Origin: Phytophthora colocasiae
Lineage: Eukaryota > Oomycota > Peronosporomycetes > Peronosporales > Peronosporaceae
Direction of reading: 5' to 3'
DNA: 64,000 nt
Assembly (NCBI GenBank): GCA_018806915.1
Contig: JAGKQI010000090.1
Location: 2,852,001 to 2,916,000, forward strand
Below, in pieces: positions 22,596-35,731 of this stretch. Made by a program: the position numbers and the translations under genes. Below the pieces are notes generated by a model that saw nothing but the letters and a program-made list of their open reading frames with translations, made no database searches and was not told where the DNA came from. Every line of letters begins with the position of its first letter. The stretch's first letter is position 1.

Positions 22596-24869
22596 TCCAG
22601 GTATCCTTAAAATCGCAAAGTGTCTGTCTGTCCGTGGTCCGCACACCCGACCACAATATTATCATTGGACAAAATTAAGCTAAGTACGATAAAAATGCTT
22701 GGATAAGTACGAAAAATAGCAGCGAGCTCGCGAAGCGAGTGAGCTGCTCCGCTATTACAGACCGGTGATTGGCTAAAATACATCCTAACGAGCGAAGCGA
22801 AGGTAGCATGTGGCGAAGTGGGTGAACACTTTTGACCGCCCAGGGGGTTGCGTATAGTGTGCCGTCCAGCAAAGGGCAACCAAACACTAAAAACTCCAAA
22901 AGAGAGTTAGTAGTAAGGTGTCCAGCTGGATTGAGTTAGCACCACCTTCCGGTGTCCAAATGGGTATCCGGAAAGTGGCTTGGCGTGTGACCTTGTGACT
23001 ACCCTCGTAGGTGTCGTTTGTCTTCGAACGCGAGGAGTCTGCACCGAAAGTGTTATCTCCAAAAGATTGTAGAACTAGATCCGGAGGGAGAGTGCTAACC
23101 AAATAAACACTTCCCAAACGGTGGTTAATTAGTCCGAAAGTGGGTAAGCACTTATGGGCAAAGTACTTCCCCTCCAACAGTTAACCAAATACACAAGAGA
23201 ATTAAACCAAAATATACAACCGCTTCTTATTCTTTTCGGCCCTCGAGCGGTGGGCACTCCAAATGCCAGTACGACAAGAGCGAAATCCGGAACACTGGCA
23301 CAGTTCCGGGGCTCTATAAACAGCGCACCACTTCCGATAGATTCACTAGGAACCTTCGGAAGAATAATAGAATCCAATATATATATGTTCAAATACTATG
23401 TAGTATTTCAACACACACACAACCAATACAGTCCAAACACACAAGCAGTCAAATCAATCAATTTTAGGGTGACTACCACTAACCTCCCAAAATGCAGCTA
23501 TAATTTGAAATAATACCCGAAAGTATCAACTGGAATATGAAATGGAAGGGGTCACGCCGGGATACGCCGCCGGGATACGCCGCCCGGATCACCTTTCCAA
23601 CTTAGTCTTACCCTGGCGGAGATTCACGCGGCGGTGACGCTTGTCGACGCGGTCTGACGCTTGTTCGGCTACACGTGAAGCCCTCTTCTCGAGGCTAGTC
23701 CACGGCTTCTCACAGTGTGTCTTGGGAACACCTTCCAAGACTTTGCAGGGTGGCAAATTGAACTCTCTTTAATGTATAATAGCTAGCACTAGCTAAACAT
23801 GCAAAAATATACTTGGTTTCACTATGTAGTAGGGGCGCCTCATCAGGAAGAGGCTTGCATTTCAGTAGAATACCATAGAACACGGAAGAATTCCAGCTGG
23901 CTCTGGACACATCATCGTCGGTCGTCTTGGTCGGTCGGAAATATATGGCCTTGAGTATGCCCGAGACTCAACCTGGGTACTGGGTACAAATACAGCCAGT
24001 CCTCGATAGTCCAACGTTAACCTCCACTTCGAACCTTCGACTGCTAGCTTGGGTCTCGCATATAATCCAGAAATATAACCCCTTGGCCATGGCGTTAACG
24101 AAAAGTCACTTGATTTTCACATGCGAGCCATCAGGAGTGTATCATCCGGAGTATGCCAGGATCTTTTGAAGTCGTTTCCATCTTTTGGAGTTGGCAACCC
24201 CTTCCCAGGCTTGCCATCGTCCCTTGGCACCCACAACTGTGCCTTAACCCTGAAATCATCTGGACCAATAATATCTTCAATGCCGCTCTGGTTCTGGGAA
24301 CCGGCAGTCCATAAAAAAAAATTGTAGAGTCGCAGCTTCACAAGCACCTCGGCCAGGTGTGACGCCGATGGTGAGTAGTGGGGCTCACTGTCCAGTTTGC
24401 CCCACGGTTTCGACCAAACACATACAAACTGCCCACAAATGCGGGCGGCACCCGGCTTGTTGCTGGTGTTACATCGGTTCTGTGACACGAAACCGGTTCA
24501 GGTTTCAGAACTTTACGCACTACTGGATAATGATATCTACAATCACTCCCCTCGTCTAAAGTGATTTAATCATACAATGTAAGGGATGCTGTTTATGTTT
24601 CAGGACTTTGCGAACAACTGGATTTAGATAATGCTTCCTCGTTTAAAGTAACAATTCTGGCAATGTCAGAGAATTCATATTAGAGGTTTTTAGCAGAACC
24701 GTTTCTGTTCAGACTTGTCAATCATCTGTCAGCACAACCGACAAGTTTCCGTAACTAACTTTAGCATAATCGTCCTGCTTCTTCGTGGCCTGATGTCGAC
24801 GGTGCTTAAAATTAGCTGGGTTCTACCAACGTTTTACTCACATTCAGTAATTAACTGCAGGCGACCAAG
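22596..24869. other. Region without a recognised gene (unit 2)
   Basis: Copy of 7191-9467, including the AT microsatellite (23378-23387) and the 123-residue minus-strand frame at 24117-24488. No family recognised. Confidence 0.45.
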
Positions 24870-25496
24870 ATGGTATTTCGGTTTACGGAGGAGCATGATA
24901 AAGAGCTCATGAGGGAAGTGATTGTCCAGAAGCCATTTGAAGCTAAGTAGGATGCCGCTCGGATGTGGACACATGTAGCAGAGCGTGTATCTACAACTAT
25001 CCAAACGAAAGTTGTGAAGAAGCAAGTTCGTGACCGTGTGCGGCTCCTGAAAAAACACTGGCGTGTAGGTGAGCTTCATTCCGCCCTGGGGAGCCGTGAT
25101 GCTGTCAACGAACAGAGCCATTACGAGACGTTGGCAGGTTTGGTGGGTCAATATGTGTTGCTAGAAGACGTTTTTAAAGACGACAAAAAGGAACGAGCAA
25201 AGAAAAAGAAGGTGGACGAGGCTAGCGCTACCCGTTGTGCATCTGAAATAGTAGAAGAAGCCATCGATATAGACGATGTTGCGTCATCCTCGTCGACACC
25301 CAGCAAACCGCGTAGAACGAAGCGTAAGAACGCTTTCCAACAAGAAGTCGAGCGGCAAGAAAAACGTTTATGCGCCGATTTGTGGTGCTTCTCAAATCGG
25401 AACTTTTTAACGCATTGGCAGTTCGACAGCGCATTAAAGTTGATAGACATCCTACGCGATTCTTCCGGAGATTCTTCAGCTGACAAAAAGGCGTAG
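24870..25496 (+). pseudogene. Myb/SANT-like protein with in-frame stop, copy 2
   Basis: Same as copy 1: ATG at 24870, TAG at 24948-24950 inside the DNA-binding domain, open again to 25496. One extra A near 25490 gives a slightly shorter C-terminus. The two copies are nearly identical, and the shared stop was inherited. Confidence 0.6.
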
Positions 25497-26044
25497 ATTG
25501 CTGTGATGACAGTCGTGCTTCCTTCAGATTGCGCTTGATGCCACAGGTGCAGCAGATACGCTCGCTTTTGATGTCCACGCAAGCCTGACGCACGACCTGG
25601 AGCATGTCGCTCTCGTAGCCTTCCTCTATTGCCAACATGACGGGCGGTGTACTCTTGTTATCGAGCTGTTAGGAAAGTGAGGTTAGCAAAGTTCTTCAGC
25701 ACCCGAATGTCTCTCCCGAAGGTCTTCTATTTCACCTAAAGTTTAGCGCGCCAGGAGAACGCCCCAGTTAGCTCACGGTACCATGATGAGCAAGAACAGC
25801 ATTTTGTTGTTCAAATAGCGTGTTTGAAGCTACCTACCTGTTCACCTTGTCCAGTTCCACGATGAGATTACGCGTAAAACCCGTATGGTCAACAGACTTT
25901 TCGTGAATACACAGTTCTGCTAAAAACCTCTATTACGTTAACTCGCGCGGTCTTTTGGTGGACGGACTGCATTGATTATGTGACATCGTCCGCTCAAGCA
26001 CTGCATATCTAGAGTACCCCTAGACCCCTTAGAGACCACATTAA

Positions 26045-29000
26045 CCGCTCAGTTCCCGATGTCGTATTATTCACCATACCAAAACAAATATGTCGTATTA
26101 TACGACGTTGAAGGAGGAACAACAGCAATTGGCTCGGGTTGCGATTTGCAATACTTTAATCAAGACAAATACAAGAAATAAGTTGCAAGAGGTAAATGAG
26201 ATATTTCAGAGACAATACATACATACGGAGCAGGATAGAAGTTAGGATGGGGTGGCTTCGGATTCGGACAGGGTCATTTACGAACTTGACGGATGGCGCG
26301 CATCCGAGCGAGCACACGCGGAAAAGTCAAAACAATCGCGGCAGCTGCGCGGGACGTTGATTTCGGACATTTGTGGCGGCAGCTTCGGGCTGCTGGGTGG
26401 ACGTCAAGGCGGCCACGAGGTCTCCAGACAGAGTGGAGCTACACGAGTCCGGATGGGGTGAGCGTGCTATTGGGGGAGGAAGCTGTCGTGAAGCATGTTG
26501 TAGAGGCGGGATTGTCGAGTGAAGCCAGCGATAGTGACGGCGACAGCACTAACGAGGACAGTGGGGACACGTGTGTTCGCGCTTCACAGATAGACACAAG
26601 CGTCGACCTCTCCCAGAATACCATTAACGCTTTGTTCGGTACATCGAGCGACTCTGAAGTCGAGCTTTCACAACATGCAGTTTCCCGAGCGTTTAAAATA
26701 CCGACGAGCGATCTTCAGCCTGACGAGTCGCAGCGAGAGGCTGCTAGCAGTTTGCAGCTGCTGTCAGAAGCATCGGAGGCAGAGAGTTGCGAGGAAGGGG
26801 GCAGTGAACCGGCATTAAATAAAGATGTCGTCAACCTCGTGCAGGTTAGAGAGCAACCATACGGTTACGAGACTAGAAGCTCAGACGAAAGCGACGGAGT
26901 CGCAGTCAAAGAGGATGATGAAGACGTGACACCTGATGAGCTTGACGATTCGGACAACTATCTTTCCGATGGTGATGCCGTCGCTATGGATGAAGCCTTC
27001 ATTTCTTCTCTTTGTATGGACGCAGATGCACCTGATAGACAGACCGTGAAACAACGAGAGGACGCCTTACGATCTATGGAGTGGGGCACTCCATCTTCTA
27101 CTTTTGAGACCAATGGTACTGGATATCCTGGCTTGGATATGGAAGTGGCGCAACCTGTAAGTGAACTGCGTGCGGTTTGCCACTCTTCTTTGCTGACACT
27201 ATTCTACTTCATGCCTAAATCTATGTGGGTAAGTATCACCACGGAAACAAATCGATACAGACTGCAGCAAGTCGATCGACGGGCACGCGTTATCCAGACA
27301 AGGCAGGCGAAACAGGGAGAACACGGCCAATAATTGCTGAAGACAACCCGCCGGCATTTGAGGTCTACCCAGGAGTACGAGCCGCACGAGATCCTCCATG
27401 TCCTTGGCCTTCTTGTTTCCCGCATGCTTTGCCCGCAGAAACGATTCGCGGCACACTGGTAGATGGTAGAGGATGGAGCCGTTCCAGCAGGGAACTTTAG
27501 TCGCTACATGGAGCGCAATCGCTGTCAAGAAATTTTGCGGGATCTTCATTTCGTCGACAATGAAACAGAGCGGACGGGCGACAAACTGTGGAAGCTGCGT
27601 TCTGTCGTCACCAAGATTCAGCACCGTTTTCTTGCAGGGTGGTCACTGCCAGCGGTGTTCTCGTTCGACGAAGGAGTTTTGCCTGCTACATCCAAACGGA
27701 ACTCAACGCGAATGTTTATGCCGGATAAGCCCCATCGCTATGGCTCAAAGATGTTTATGACGTGTGATTCAAGGACAGCGTACTGCAACAGGTAAGAATT
27801 TGTATGTCGCATGTTACGACCTTCTCCTCCTCAGGTAACACCCAATGTCGTATGTTACCAGATTTGAAATGTATGTAGGCAAACGCAAGGCTGACGACCC
27901 AAGCACGACTCCACTCGACAACAAGACAGGCGCTGCTGCTGTGGTCAGAAACCTGAACTGCGTTCTGGGCTCGAATACGCGTCATCGATGGCATGCCGTT
28001 GTTGTAGATCGCTTCTACTCGTCCGTCCTACTCGCGATTGAACTCTTGAAGATGAACATTAACGTCGTCGGTACGATAATGACCAACCGGCTTGGGCTTG
28101 AGTAGCGCATCAAGGCTAAGAGCGAGACGCGTCCTGGCAGCATCCCCCGCGGCACTTTTACGTTCTCACGTTCGGTTGCTATTCCTACTCTATTACGTGA
28201 CATCGTCCGCTCAAGCACTGCATATCTTGAGTACCCCTAGACCCCCTTAGAGACCACGTTAACCCCTCAGTTCCCGATGTCGTATTATACACCATACCAA
28301 AAAATATGTCGCATTATACGACGTAGAAGGAGGAACAACATTCCTACTCTGGTGCACTATCACTGGTGGGATCGCAAACCCGTGCACTACTTGTGCACGG
28401 GCGCTGTGATGACCATGTCAATGATCAAGAGGAGATCAAACAAGTCGGAGCTATCACTGTGCCGTGTCCAGCCGCCGTCAATGACTACCAGCAGTGGATG
28501 GGCGGAGTTGACGTGCATGATCAGCTCCGCCTCCAATCCTAGTCTCTCCAAACGTCCACAAAGTTAAAAAAAATACTACAAAAAAGCCTGTTCTTAGGCT
28601 TCGTCGACCTATTGCTGGTCAACGCGTACATCTCACACAAGGAGACGGCCAAGATTGCTAAAACGACGGCGATGACTCGCCGAGAATGGTACGGTGTTCT
28701 GCAAAACCAGCTACTACAACTCAAGGCAGGTGACTTCACTGGTATTGTCTCGACTCCGCCTCCTCTAGCCCAGATAAGAAAGCGTGCACCCCCTCGTATC
28801 ACCCATGTTCTCGACCAGTCAGAGGACTGGGTGACAATCGGCAACACTCAGAAGCGCAGACAGCGCTCTTGTAAGGTGTGTGCCCTCTTATGGGTGGACC
28901 GCAAGAAGAAGTCGTTTGCAACGACGTATTTTTGCGAACGTTGTTCCATCGATGACGCGAAATGCTGGCTGTGTAACAAGATACGACAGTACAAGGGTAT

Positions 29001-29521
29001 GGCCAAAACATGCTTTGAAATCTGGCATGATGATTTCGAAGCTGGGGAGGCGATTCCAACTACCTTGGGGAAACGAGTTGTGTGCGGCTTCCTAGCCAGT
29101 AAGTCGGACTGCGTAAGAAGACACGCCGTGAACTCCAGTTGCTGGGTGGAGACGATGCTGATGACGAGGCAGATTAGAGACTGTAGTGAAGAGAAGAAGG
29201 AAGTTAGTGATGAGTCCTGCATATAGTACGCACGCAATTCACGATACCTTGAATTGACGCCGCTTCTGTACCGCAAATGTGCTAATGAAAGTGCACGCTT
29301 CAAAACGGTTCTGCAAGCTTTCCCGTCGTTGGTAGTTACATACGACATACAAGTTAGTTTCCGGGATAAGCTACGACATTGACAAAAAAACCTGTTGACA
29401 ATTTATACATCGCTAGCAAGTGCTATTTATGCTCAATACAGTTTTGTAGATTTACACGTACGTCGTACACTTACGCCATGAGATAAGCTGTTCCTACGAC
29501 ATATCCTCGGGATCCAGGGGG
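26045..29521 (+). mobile_element. piggyBac-family DNA transposon, copy 2 (defective)
   Basis: Bounded by TTAA at 26041-26044 and 29522-29525, with the same termini as copy 1. It sits at the same relative site, so it was duplicated with the unit rather than inserted independently. Confidence 0.85.
26293..29226 (+). pseudogene. piggyBac transposase, broken, copy 2
   Basis: Same order of blocks as copy 1. Without the 4-base deletion of copy 1, the N-terminal frame runs 346 residues (26293-27333). The catalytic blocks follow at 27463-27795 (SFDEGVLP) and 27845-28105 (VVVDRFYSS), with the Cys-rich C-terminus at 28612-29226. The self-junction insert is also present near 28190-28345. The frame is still broken after 27333, at the insert, and by a one-base loss near 28430. 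Confidence 0.8.
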
Positions 29522-29726
29522 TTAATGTACTACTAGTACATGGTACGATTCGCTCTCGAACCTGCTTTTGTGGCTCCCTAAACGTGCCCTTCAAAGCGGG
29601 GACACGAGCGATTCGGTTTTTAAGTTCGGCATCACAGCTACCTTAAAGGATAGAGGTGGTCAACTCGTAGTTTGTGCAGAAACGATATTTACCTCTTTAG
29701 CGGCTCGCACATTAATAGTAGCACGA

Positions 29727-29768
29727 GTGAAAGGGAGGCGATCATCAATGATGATCGCCTCCTTTCAC
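29727..29768. repeat. Near-perfect palindrome at the unit 2/3 junction
   Basis: Counterpart of 14326-14368 with an A-to-G change in the left arm and one base missing from the right arm. The aat loop is kept. Confidence 0.75.
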
Positions 29769-29944
29769 TGATGATTCATCATGCGTATATTTGCAGAATG
29801 ATTTTTCGAAAACGTTTTTCTTAATGGTTGCTTGATATGTCTCTTTCGTGAAGATGAAAGCAAACAAGTACTACAAGTAGTAGTTTCAACGATCTATGTA
29901 TTAGAGGGATGTTATCTCTGTCTGCACTACCACATCTGACATAC

Positions 29945-30674
29945 TTACAACTCGTCCTTGGCCTCCGGCACCTCAGCGAACTCGTCCACTTCCTCCTCGG
30001 AAACAGTTTCCTTCGTAGACTCAGTCGGGATCGCATCCAGATCGTCCACCACCTCAGCGCGAGGCACCACGTTGGCATTGTACACTCCCGTGTACGATGG
30101 CAGCGTGAGCTTGGTCGGGTAAGCGCCTCCGAAGTGAATGGTAAGCTTGGTAGCCTCCTTCTCGCCGGCTGATCCGAAATCGGGCGAGCTAGCAACGCCA
30201 ACGGAAATGCGGATTTGGTGGTCGCGCTTGACTACGTACGACGTCGGCTGGAAGCGGAAAACAGCCTCGTACACCTGTCCAGGTACGATCTCGCGCGAGT
30301 CGGTGCGCTTGAACGAGTGCACGCTCGAGTCCGGGCGGATGGTCTTGTGCACCGGGTTCAATAGTGCCTCCGTGACGTACGTGACTCCCGGACGCTTGTT
30401 TTCGTTCGGGAATGGGGCCGTGTAGTCGACGTCTTCAAGGTATGCGACGAGGTTAACGTCCGGTTGGTCCACCGAGAAGAAGAGACGCAGCTCAGCCTCG
30501 CCAGTGATCTCCGTAAGGGGTAGTTCGGGGGTCAGGAACGTCGCGTACTGGTCAGCCAACGGCGGTCGTGGTAGTATCTTGGACGTAGCCCGAAGAGGTG
30601 GCTCAGCATATCCCAGCGCGTAACAGCTTAAAGCGTGGGCTTCACAGTGACGTTGTGCGAGACTTCGTTGACTT
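29945..30674 (-). pseudogene. Truncated CocE/PepX-like gene, copy 3
   Basis: C-terminal part only, stop at 29945 and the same cgttgactt breakpoint at 30674. The frame is open for 204 residues and then shifts by a small deletion near 30565 (ggcgcgcggtcg reduced to ggcggtcg). Nearest to the full gene in keeping the ggggtagttcggg stretch that copy 2 lost. Confidence 0.88.
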
Positions 30675-31079
30675 AAACCACCACAAGCAGCAAAATGTCA
30701 GCTCAAAGTCCTCCACTTCACAATAATCTCACTTACGATGGCGAAGACTTCATAGTGTCCAGCATTTGCGCTGATCCTTTCGGTAAATGATGACGTAGGA
30801 ATCCTTTAAAACTTACCTTCTGTTGGTCGTACAATTTTCTTTTCAGCGAATTCAATTCACTTACCAACTCAAAATGGCACAATGTCCAACCGGCTTGACA
30901 AAAACCCCAGTACGAATCTCAGCCCCCGCTTTCAGGAAAGACTAACATTTTTTTGTCATTTTTTTTAGAACATCCAAACGGGGCCTATCCCTATACCAAC
31001 GAACTAAACTGTACTCCGACAAGTACAACGGATAAAGATGCGTATCGTAACGAAGCACAAGACTTGTCGACTTGCACTT

Positions 31080-31385
31080 CTAGTGATATTGATCGGTAAT
31101 CTTGTAGTCCACTCCGACGACCATGACTTTTGCACTGCTATCTTTGAATGTTTGGTCAGGACAACTCCGAGTAGCTCGCGATGGCGACGAAGCAACTTCC
31201 ACAACGCTCTTCTTAAAATCTTCATTGCCCACGGGTAAGGCAAATGTGTCCCGCCTAGCCACTGGGACGACAAAACATAATTCAACCGTAGCAACTTTCT
31301 CCAGATCGCCAGCGACGAGGCTGTTCAAGAGCTCGACGAAGTGTTTTGGATCGAACTTATGGGACTCAGCACGCGTCACTTGAAC
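31080..31385 (-). pseudogene. Crinkler CRN3, C-terminal piece
   Basis: Encodes the last part of the CRN REase-like domain and tail (HKFDPKHFVELLNSL onward), with more substitutions than between CRN1 and CRN2 and a different end. It is cut at 31385 by a MULE insertion; the rest of the gene resumes at 33350. The target duplication CACTTGAAC is at 31377-31385. Confidence 0.85.
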
Positions 31386-33349
31386 CGAACGGGCTTAAAC
31401 ACGAGTAAAATCGGAGTCAATTCAAGTAATCCTTCAAAAGGATGAACCTCGAGTAAATGAGATCGCTAAAAGCGCATTTGCGAGTAAAACTAAAAAAGAT
31501 ACATTTAAAGTACATCAACACAGAAGTGTATTGCAGTCACAAAGTTAACCTGGTAGCTTTAACTGTGCACCAACTCTTCAGCTTCTAAAGCCTTCTCACT
31601 AGCGCATCCTTGACCGCTTGTGGCAGCCCAATCGAGACCTAGTAAGCCACTGCTCCTGCAACGTCTGCCCCGTAAGTATAGGCTCGATTAAGACACTGGC
31701 TAGCTCCTGGTACTCCATCTTCACTTGAGCACCGTGCGAAATCGTGGTCATCCAGAAGTAACAGCCGTCTTTCTCCCCCCAGGAGACGACTTTGGCGAGA
31801 AGAAACTGCTCGTCTTCAGCACCATCATCTGCAGCGAGCGTAAACGCTCCAGTATTGTCGCCTCCTTCTGCTAACGGACCCGTGGGTTCACGGCTATACT
31901 TTCTGACGTCGCTCAATCCAACAATTCAGCAGTGTGTTCGACCAACATGCCAAGCATTAGAGACGACTGTAGTGGGTCTCGATAACACGAACACACGCGA
32001 GGGAAGCTGGCGCTTCCTGTCAACCTTGGTCTATTGCTTGCTCGCTCTAAGGTACACTGTAATCTGACTAACCTCATCGTTATGCTTGCTACAGCTTCGA
32101 TCTACTCGTCCTCTGACTTCTATGCCAGCTCGGCTTCACAGTCTGTGCGGCAGCTCGGCCTCGCCATCTGTGCAGCCCAGTGCAGTGGGCATGGCTTGGA
32201 TTCAACCAGCCACTACAACGACGGAACATTGCTTTTTCTTGTGCCCTGCTTTACAACCGCTCTGGCTCCAGATATGATCATTCAGGTCACGATTCTTTAG
32301 AGCTGAATTGACTTGGAAAGTATTGCTCTTCCCGAAAGCCGCAGGACGTACCCAAAAATTGGAGGAAGTATCAACAAGAGATATTACTCCTATCAAGAGT
32401 TCAGATTGCCGTAGCCTTTCATGCAACATGGAGACTTCGGAATGACATTCACTTTCGAAAAACGGAGGCGCAACTACCAACATAGCAAACGTTCGTCGTT
32501 TTGCCAATGAGCTCAACTGTGATGGTACATGTACAACCATTACACTATTGATCCGACAACTTTGCTTTGACCCGCCAAAAGATGCTCACCTGGAACAAAC
32601 TCCTCATCTATGGATTGCTCAAGCGTCAATCTAGACAAGCTGAAGATTAAGACAGAATATCTGAAGTCCAACGAGTTGTCCACTCACCAGTTAATCAATT
32701 TAGTTCACTTCACTTCTGCTAACGGACCAGGTCGCTTGCGCTGACCACCGCTCAACTTTATGACAGGCAAGGACTTGAGAATTCTTTCAACGCTGATGTC
32801 ACGCTGTAGAGCCATAGCCGCCACCACATGGGTGCATTGCCAACCTGTATGAACAAACTTCGCACAGTCGCAAATATATTTCTTATGGATTGCAATTGTC
32901 AGATACAATAGCCAGAACTGATTAACATGTTGCACGTTCCGTTGCCTTGGAAACTGGCGCTTCGGACAACCTGTGTGGGACGCAGTGATACATTCTAGCG
33001 CACCGCGTATTTGTGCATACATTGAGCCATCCAGCAGGTCTATTGCGACTTTCGCATCCAGCGACGAGAACGTCTCACACGCCTCAAAACGCATTCGCTT
33101 GGAAACCATCCTCTTCAGAAGAAGCTGCGAAGTCACTGGCTCCGCTCCCAACGGTGTATTGGCTCATCAAAACGCAAATGGATGCATATATGAACGCCTT
33201 CCAGCCAACCACTTTAAACTTACTTCCATTGTCTCCTTTCAACCAACTACTCGAAATTAATCTTTTTCAGTTAAATTTTACTTCAAAAACCGCCAAAATA
33301 TAATTTACTCGAAGTTTCCCTGAAATTTACTCGAAGATAAGCCGCACCC
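31386..33349 (-). mobile_element. MULE (Mutator-like) element in CRN3, 1.96 kb
   Basis: Flanked by a 9-base direct repeat CACTTGAAC (31377-31385 and 33350-33358), the usual MULE target duplication length. The ends are imperfect inverted repeats that share GGCTTA and CGAGTAAA blocks. The interior has minus-strand remnants of a MULE protein. The full-length CRN1 and CRN2 lack it. Confidence 0.82.
32705..33151 (-). pseudogene. MULE transposase C-terminal remnant with SWIM zinc finger
   Basis: A 148-residue frame ending with YICDCAKF and then CTHVVAAMAL, the CxC-x(n)-CxH pattern of the SWIM domain found after the DDE core in MULE transposases. The catalytic core is missing. Further fragments follow on the same strand at 32202-32540 and 31599-31916, in different frames, and may be the eroded tail. 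Confidence 0.65.
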
Positions 33350-34619
33350 CACTTGAACAAACCGGACAAGTTGTGCTGCTTTGTCGATAAAAACAGCATC
33401 GTATCCGCCTTGGTTCCACTTCTTTGGAGCCATCCACACCGGACCATCCAATGAAACAGCAATCGGATACTTGGCTGGATTAAAAATGACGATGGATGAT
33501 TTATCCCAGCTGTGGTGTTCTACTGTATCTCCCCCCACACGCCGGATCCACGCCAGGCCATTATGGCTTAGATGGGCAAAAAACCAAGCTTCAAGGATAA
33601 AACCATCCATGGATGGATTAACATTGCAAGCCCTCGCGAAATTCTCGACTAGTTTCGGACCCATGACCATTGCAAAATGACGCACGACGTACTCGCTCAC
33701 CAATCGGACATCGTAACCACTGGGACCGTCATACCATGCAAGTAAACGGTTGACAGCACCAGATGACGAATCGCCAACAAAGCCTTGAAGGTAAAGCTCA
33801 ATGTTTGGAGTTGTAAACTTGATTGCTATGTCGAGTGCTTCACTTGCCTCAAACATGAGTCTAGCGCTTCCACCGGCAATAAAGTACTTCTCTTGCAACA
33901 ACTTGGTTCGCTCCGTCGCTTACTTTTCTGGATCAGACTGTGTAGGAAACATGGCCACTACATTACGAAAGAAATCGTCGTTCAGGGCTGCCTTCTTGTA
34001 ATCATCAAAGCACCATGACGTCAGCTCAAACAGCTCCTGTTCATGTACCACCTCCAGATTGTGTAATTCTCCAGCCGACATCTCCACATCCTCCATTTCA
34101 CAGTCCCGTGACTCCTCATCCACTTTTGCCGGAATCCGATCGTAAAGTTCTGGACGATATTCTTTTCCGACACTAACCATCGAGCAAACACACACTAGTC
34201 GATGCTTGATTTTGTCTTGTTGATGCCAAGTTAGGCACTCGTGACGTGCTGCCTTTGCAACTCTAGAGTGGATGTACCCATCCAGGAATACAATCGTTTG
34301 CTTTGTCTGCGACGTCGTATTCAAGATGGCTGCCAGATCACGCTCTAGCGTCTTCTGCTTCACAACGCAAACCGCTTTCTGATTGCCCTGAAGCCAAACA
34401 CAATTAAAATATTCATGAATTCGCGAGTAATGAATCCAAATCACGTCCCAGCGCGATCGATCAAGTGAGCAAGCGAAGGCGAACGCTGCGCATGACTTTC
34501 CCGTTCCAGGTGGGCCGACAACCCAAAGAAGCGCATACGTTTGGATTGAGCACCTGTTCATCTCATACCATTGCTTCACCAGAGGTGGACGACGATAGAG
34601 GATCAGCGCCTGATGAGGG
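33350..34619 (-). pseudogene. Crinkler CRN3, central piece (NTPase to REase-like core)
   Basis: Continues CRN3 between two insertions. 34579-33920 encodes the P-loop NTPase (GPPGTGKS, IVFLDGYIH). An in-frame stop and deletion near 33920 separate it from 33901-33359, which holds the linker and most of the REase-like domain (GGYDAVFIDK). Compared with CRN1 this copy has lost short segments near 33840 and 33945. The left edge is the GAGGG target site (34615-34619) of the gypsy element. Confidence 0.85.
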
Positions 34620-34901
34620 TGTGGGGTTTGTATCAGACGACCTGGCGCTGCTGTCGCCGACGGCGACGACGTGCAGACAGAGACCTACCGACATCTACAT
34701 GTACACCTGAAGACCGCGTCAACATCGGGCTGCATATACAATGCGTGCCGCGTCAACAGCGACCTTCATCAACAAGCACCAATGGTTGGTGCTGGGGAGC
34801 CGGAGCGTACTGAGGCAAGTAGAGCTAGGAGGTAAGCTCGGGGAACTGCTTGCTTTAATAAACTCACTTCGCAACTTACTTTGAAGCGCGCAAACGTCAT
34901 A
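34620..34901 (+). repeat. 5' LTR of gypsy A
   Basis: 282 bases, beginning TGTGGGG and ending CGTCATA. It differs from the 3' LTR at three positions, each C here and T in the other LTR, about 1 percent. This gives a young but not brand-new insertion. Confidence 0.9.
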
Positions 34902-34934
34902 AAGAATTCTTTGACGACAAGAACAAGCATCGCA

Positions 34935-35731
34935 ATGCCGGGCATGGTGGATTACGAGTACGACGCAGAAGGTGACGTCAAGATGACCGTACCCCAGCCA
35001 ATTTTCGAGGTGGTTACTGCACCTGAGCTTGCGGTGTGGAGTCAAGCTGCGATCACTGCGTTCATCCGAGAACGTAGGCGGTATGAGACCAAGATCGCTG
35101 AGAGATGCTCGACCACGGGCGAAGTCCCAGAAACCGTGGCAAGAAGTATCCGGACGTCATTGAAACCCCGGGTGCTCGAGCATGTAGCTCACTACATTCT
35201 GAAGAGAGAATTGGAGAGTGTTACCGACGCTATGCTTCTGGCAGAAATGAAGCGTAAGGTTGGTGGAATGGTGAATGACCGAGTTCCTGATGTAGCTCGG
35301 CTCTTCACAGAATTGAAGATGGACTTGGAGGAGGTGGATGTTGAGGCGAGAATCGCGAAATACTTCATGAATTTTGACTGTTTGGTTGAAGACAATGGCT
35401 TGACAGGCATGTTGGGCCGGGGACCGGCCGTGGGTGAGGCTGGCCGACAGCGAATGAAGATGAGGTGCAAGCTGCTGCTGAAACACGTAACCCCCGAGAT
35501 CCTGAAGGTTGATTTGACTCGGATGGTGGACCTGACACATCGGCAAGCGAAGACCGATGATCTCGTCCTTCACGACTTGATGATTGAGAGAGCAACTCGC
35601 CAACAGCAGTACTATTTGATACAAAGTGAAATGAAGCAGAACACATCTCTGCGTTCAAAGGAAGAAGGTAATGCAGTGAATAAGTTGCATAACCGACCTT
35701 CTAAGCAGCTTCCTAAGGCAGGGAGTACCAA
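34935..35731 (+). pseudogene. gag of gypsy A, 5' part (interrupted)
   Basis: The ATG at 34935 opens a gag-like frame (MPGMVDYEYDAEG, later helical) that is cut after 265 codons by gypsy B. The frame is preserved across the insertion: 35731 ends two bases into a codon, and 42748 is the third base of one. It resumes at 42748 with a CCHC-like knuckle. Confidence 0.8.

Noticed and set aside
1340..29820. Tandem units as a pure assembly artefact
   Set aside because: The units differ by indels, substitutions and a 2.17 kb insertion with a clean empty site, which collapsed or duplicated contigs would not normally produce; allelic haplotypes joined in error remain possible.
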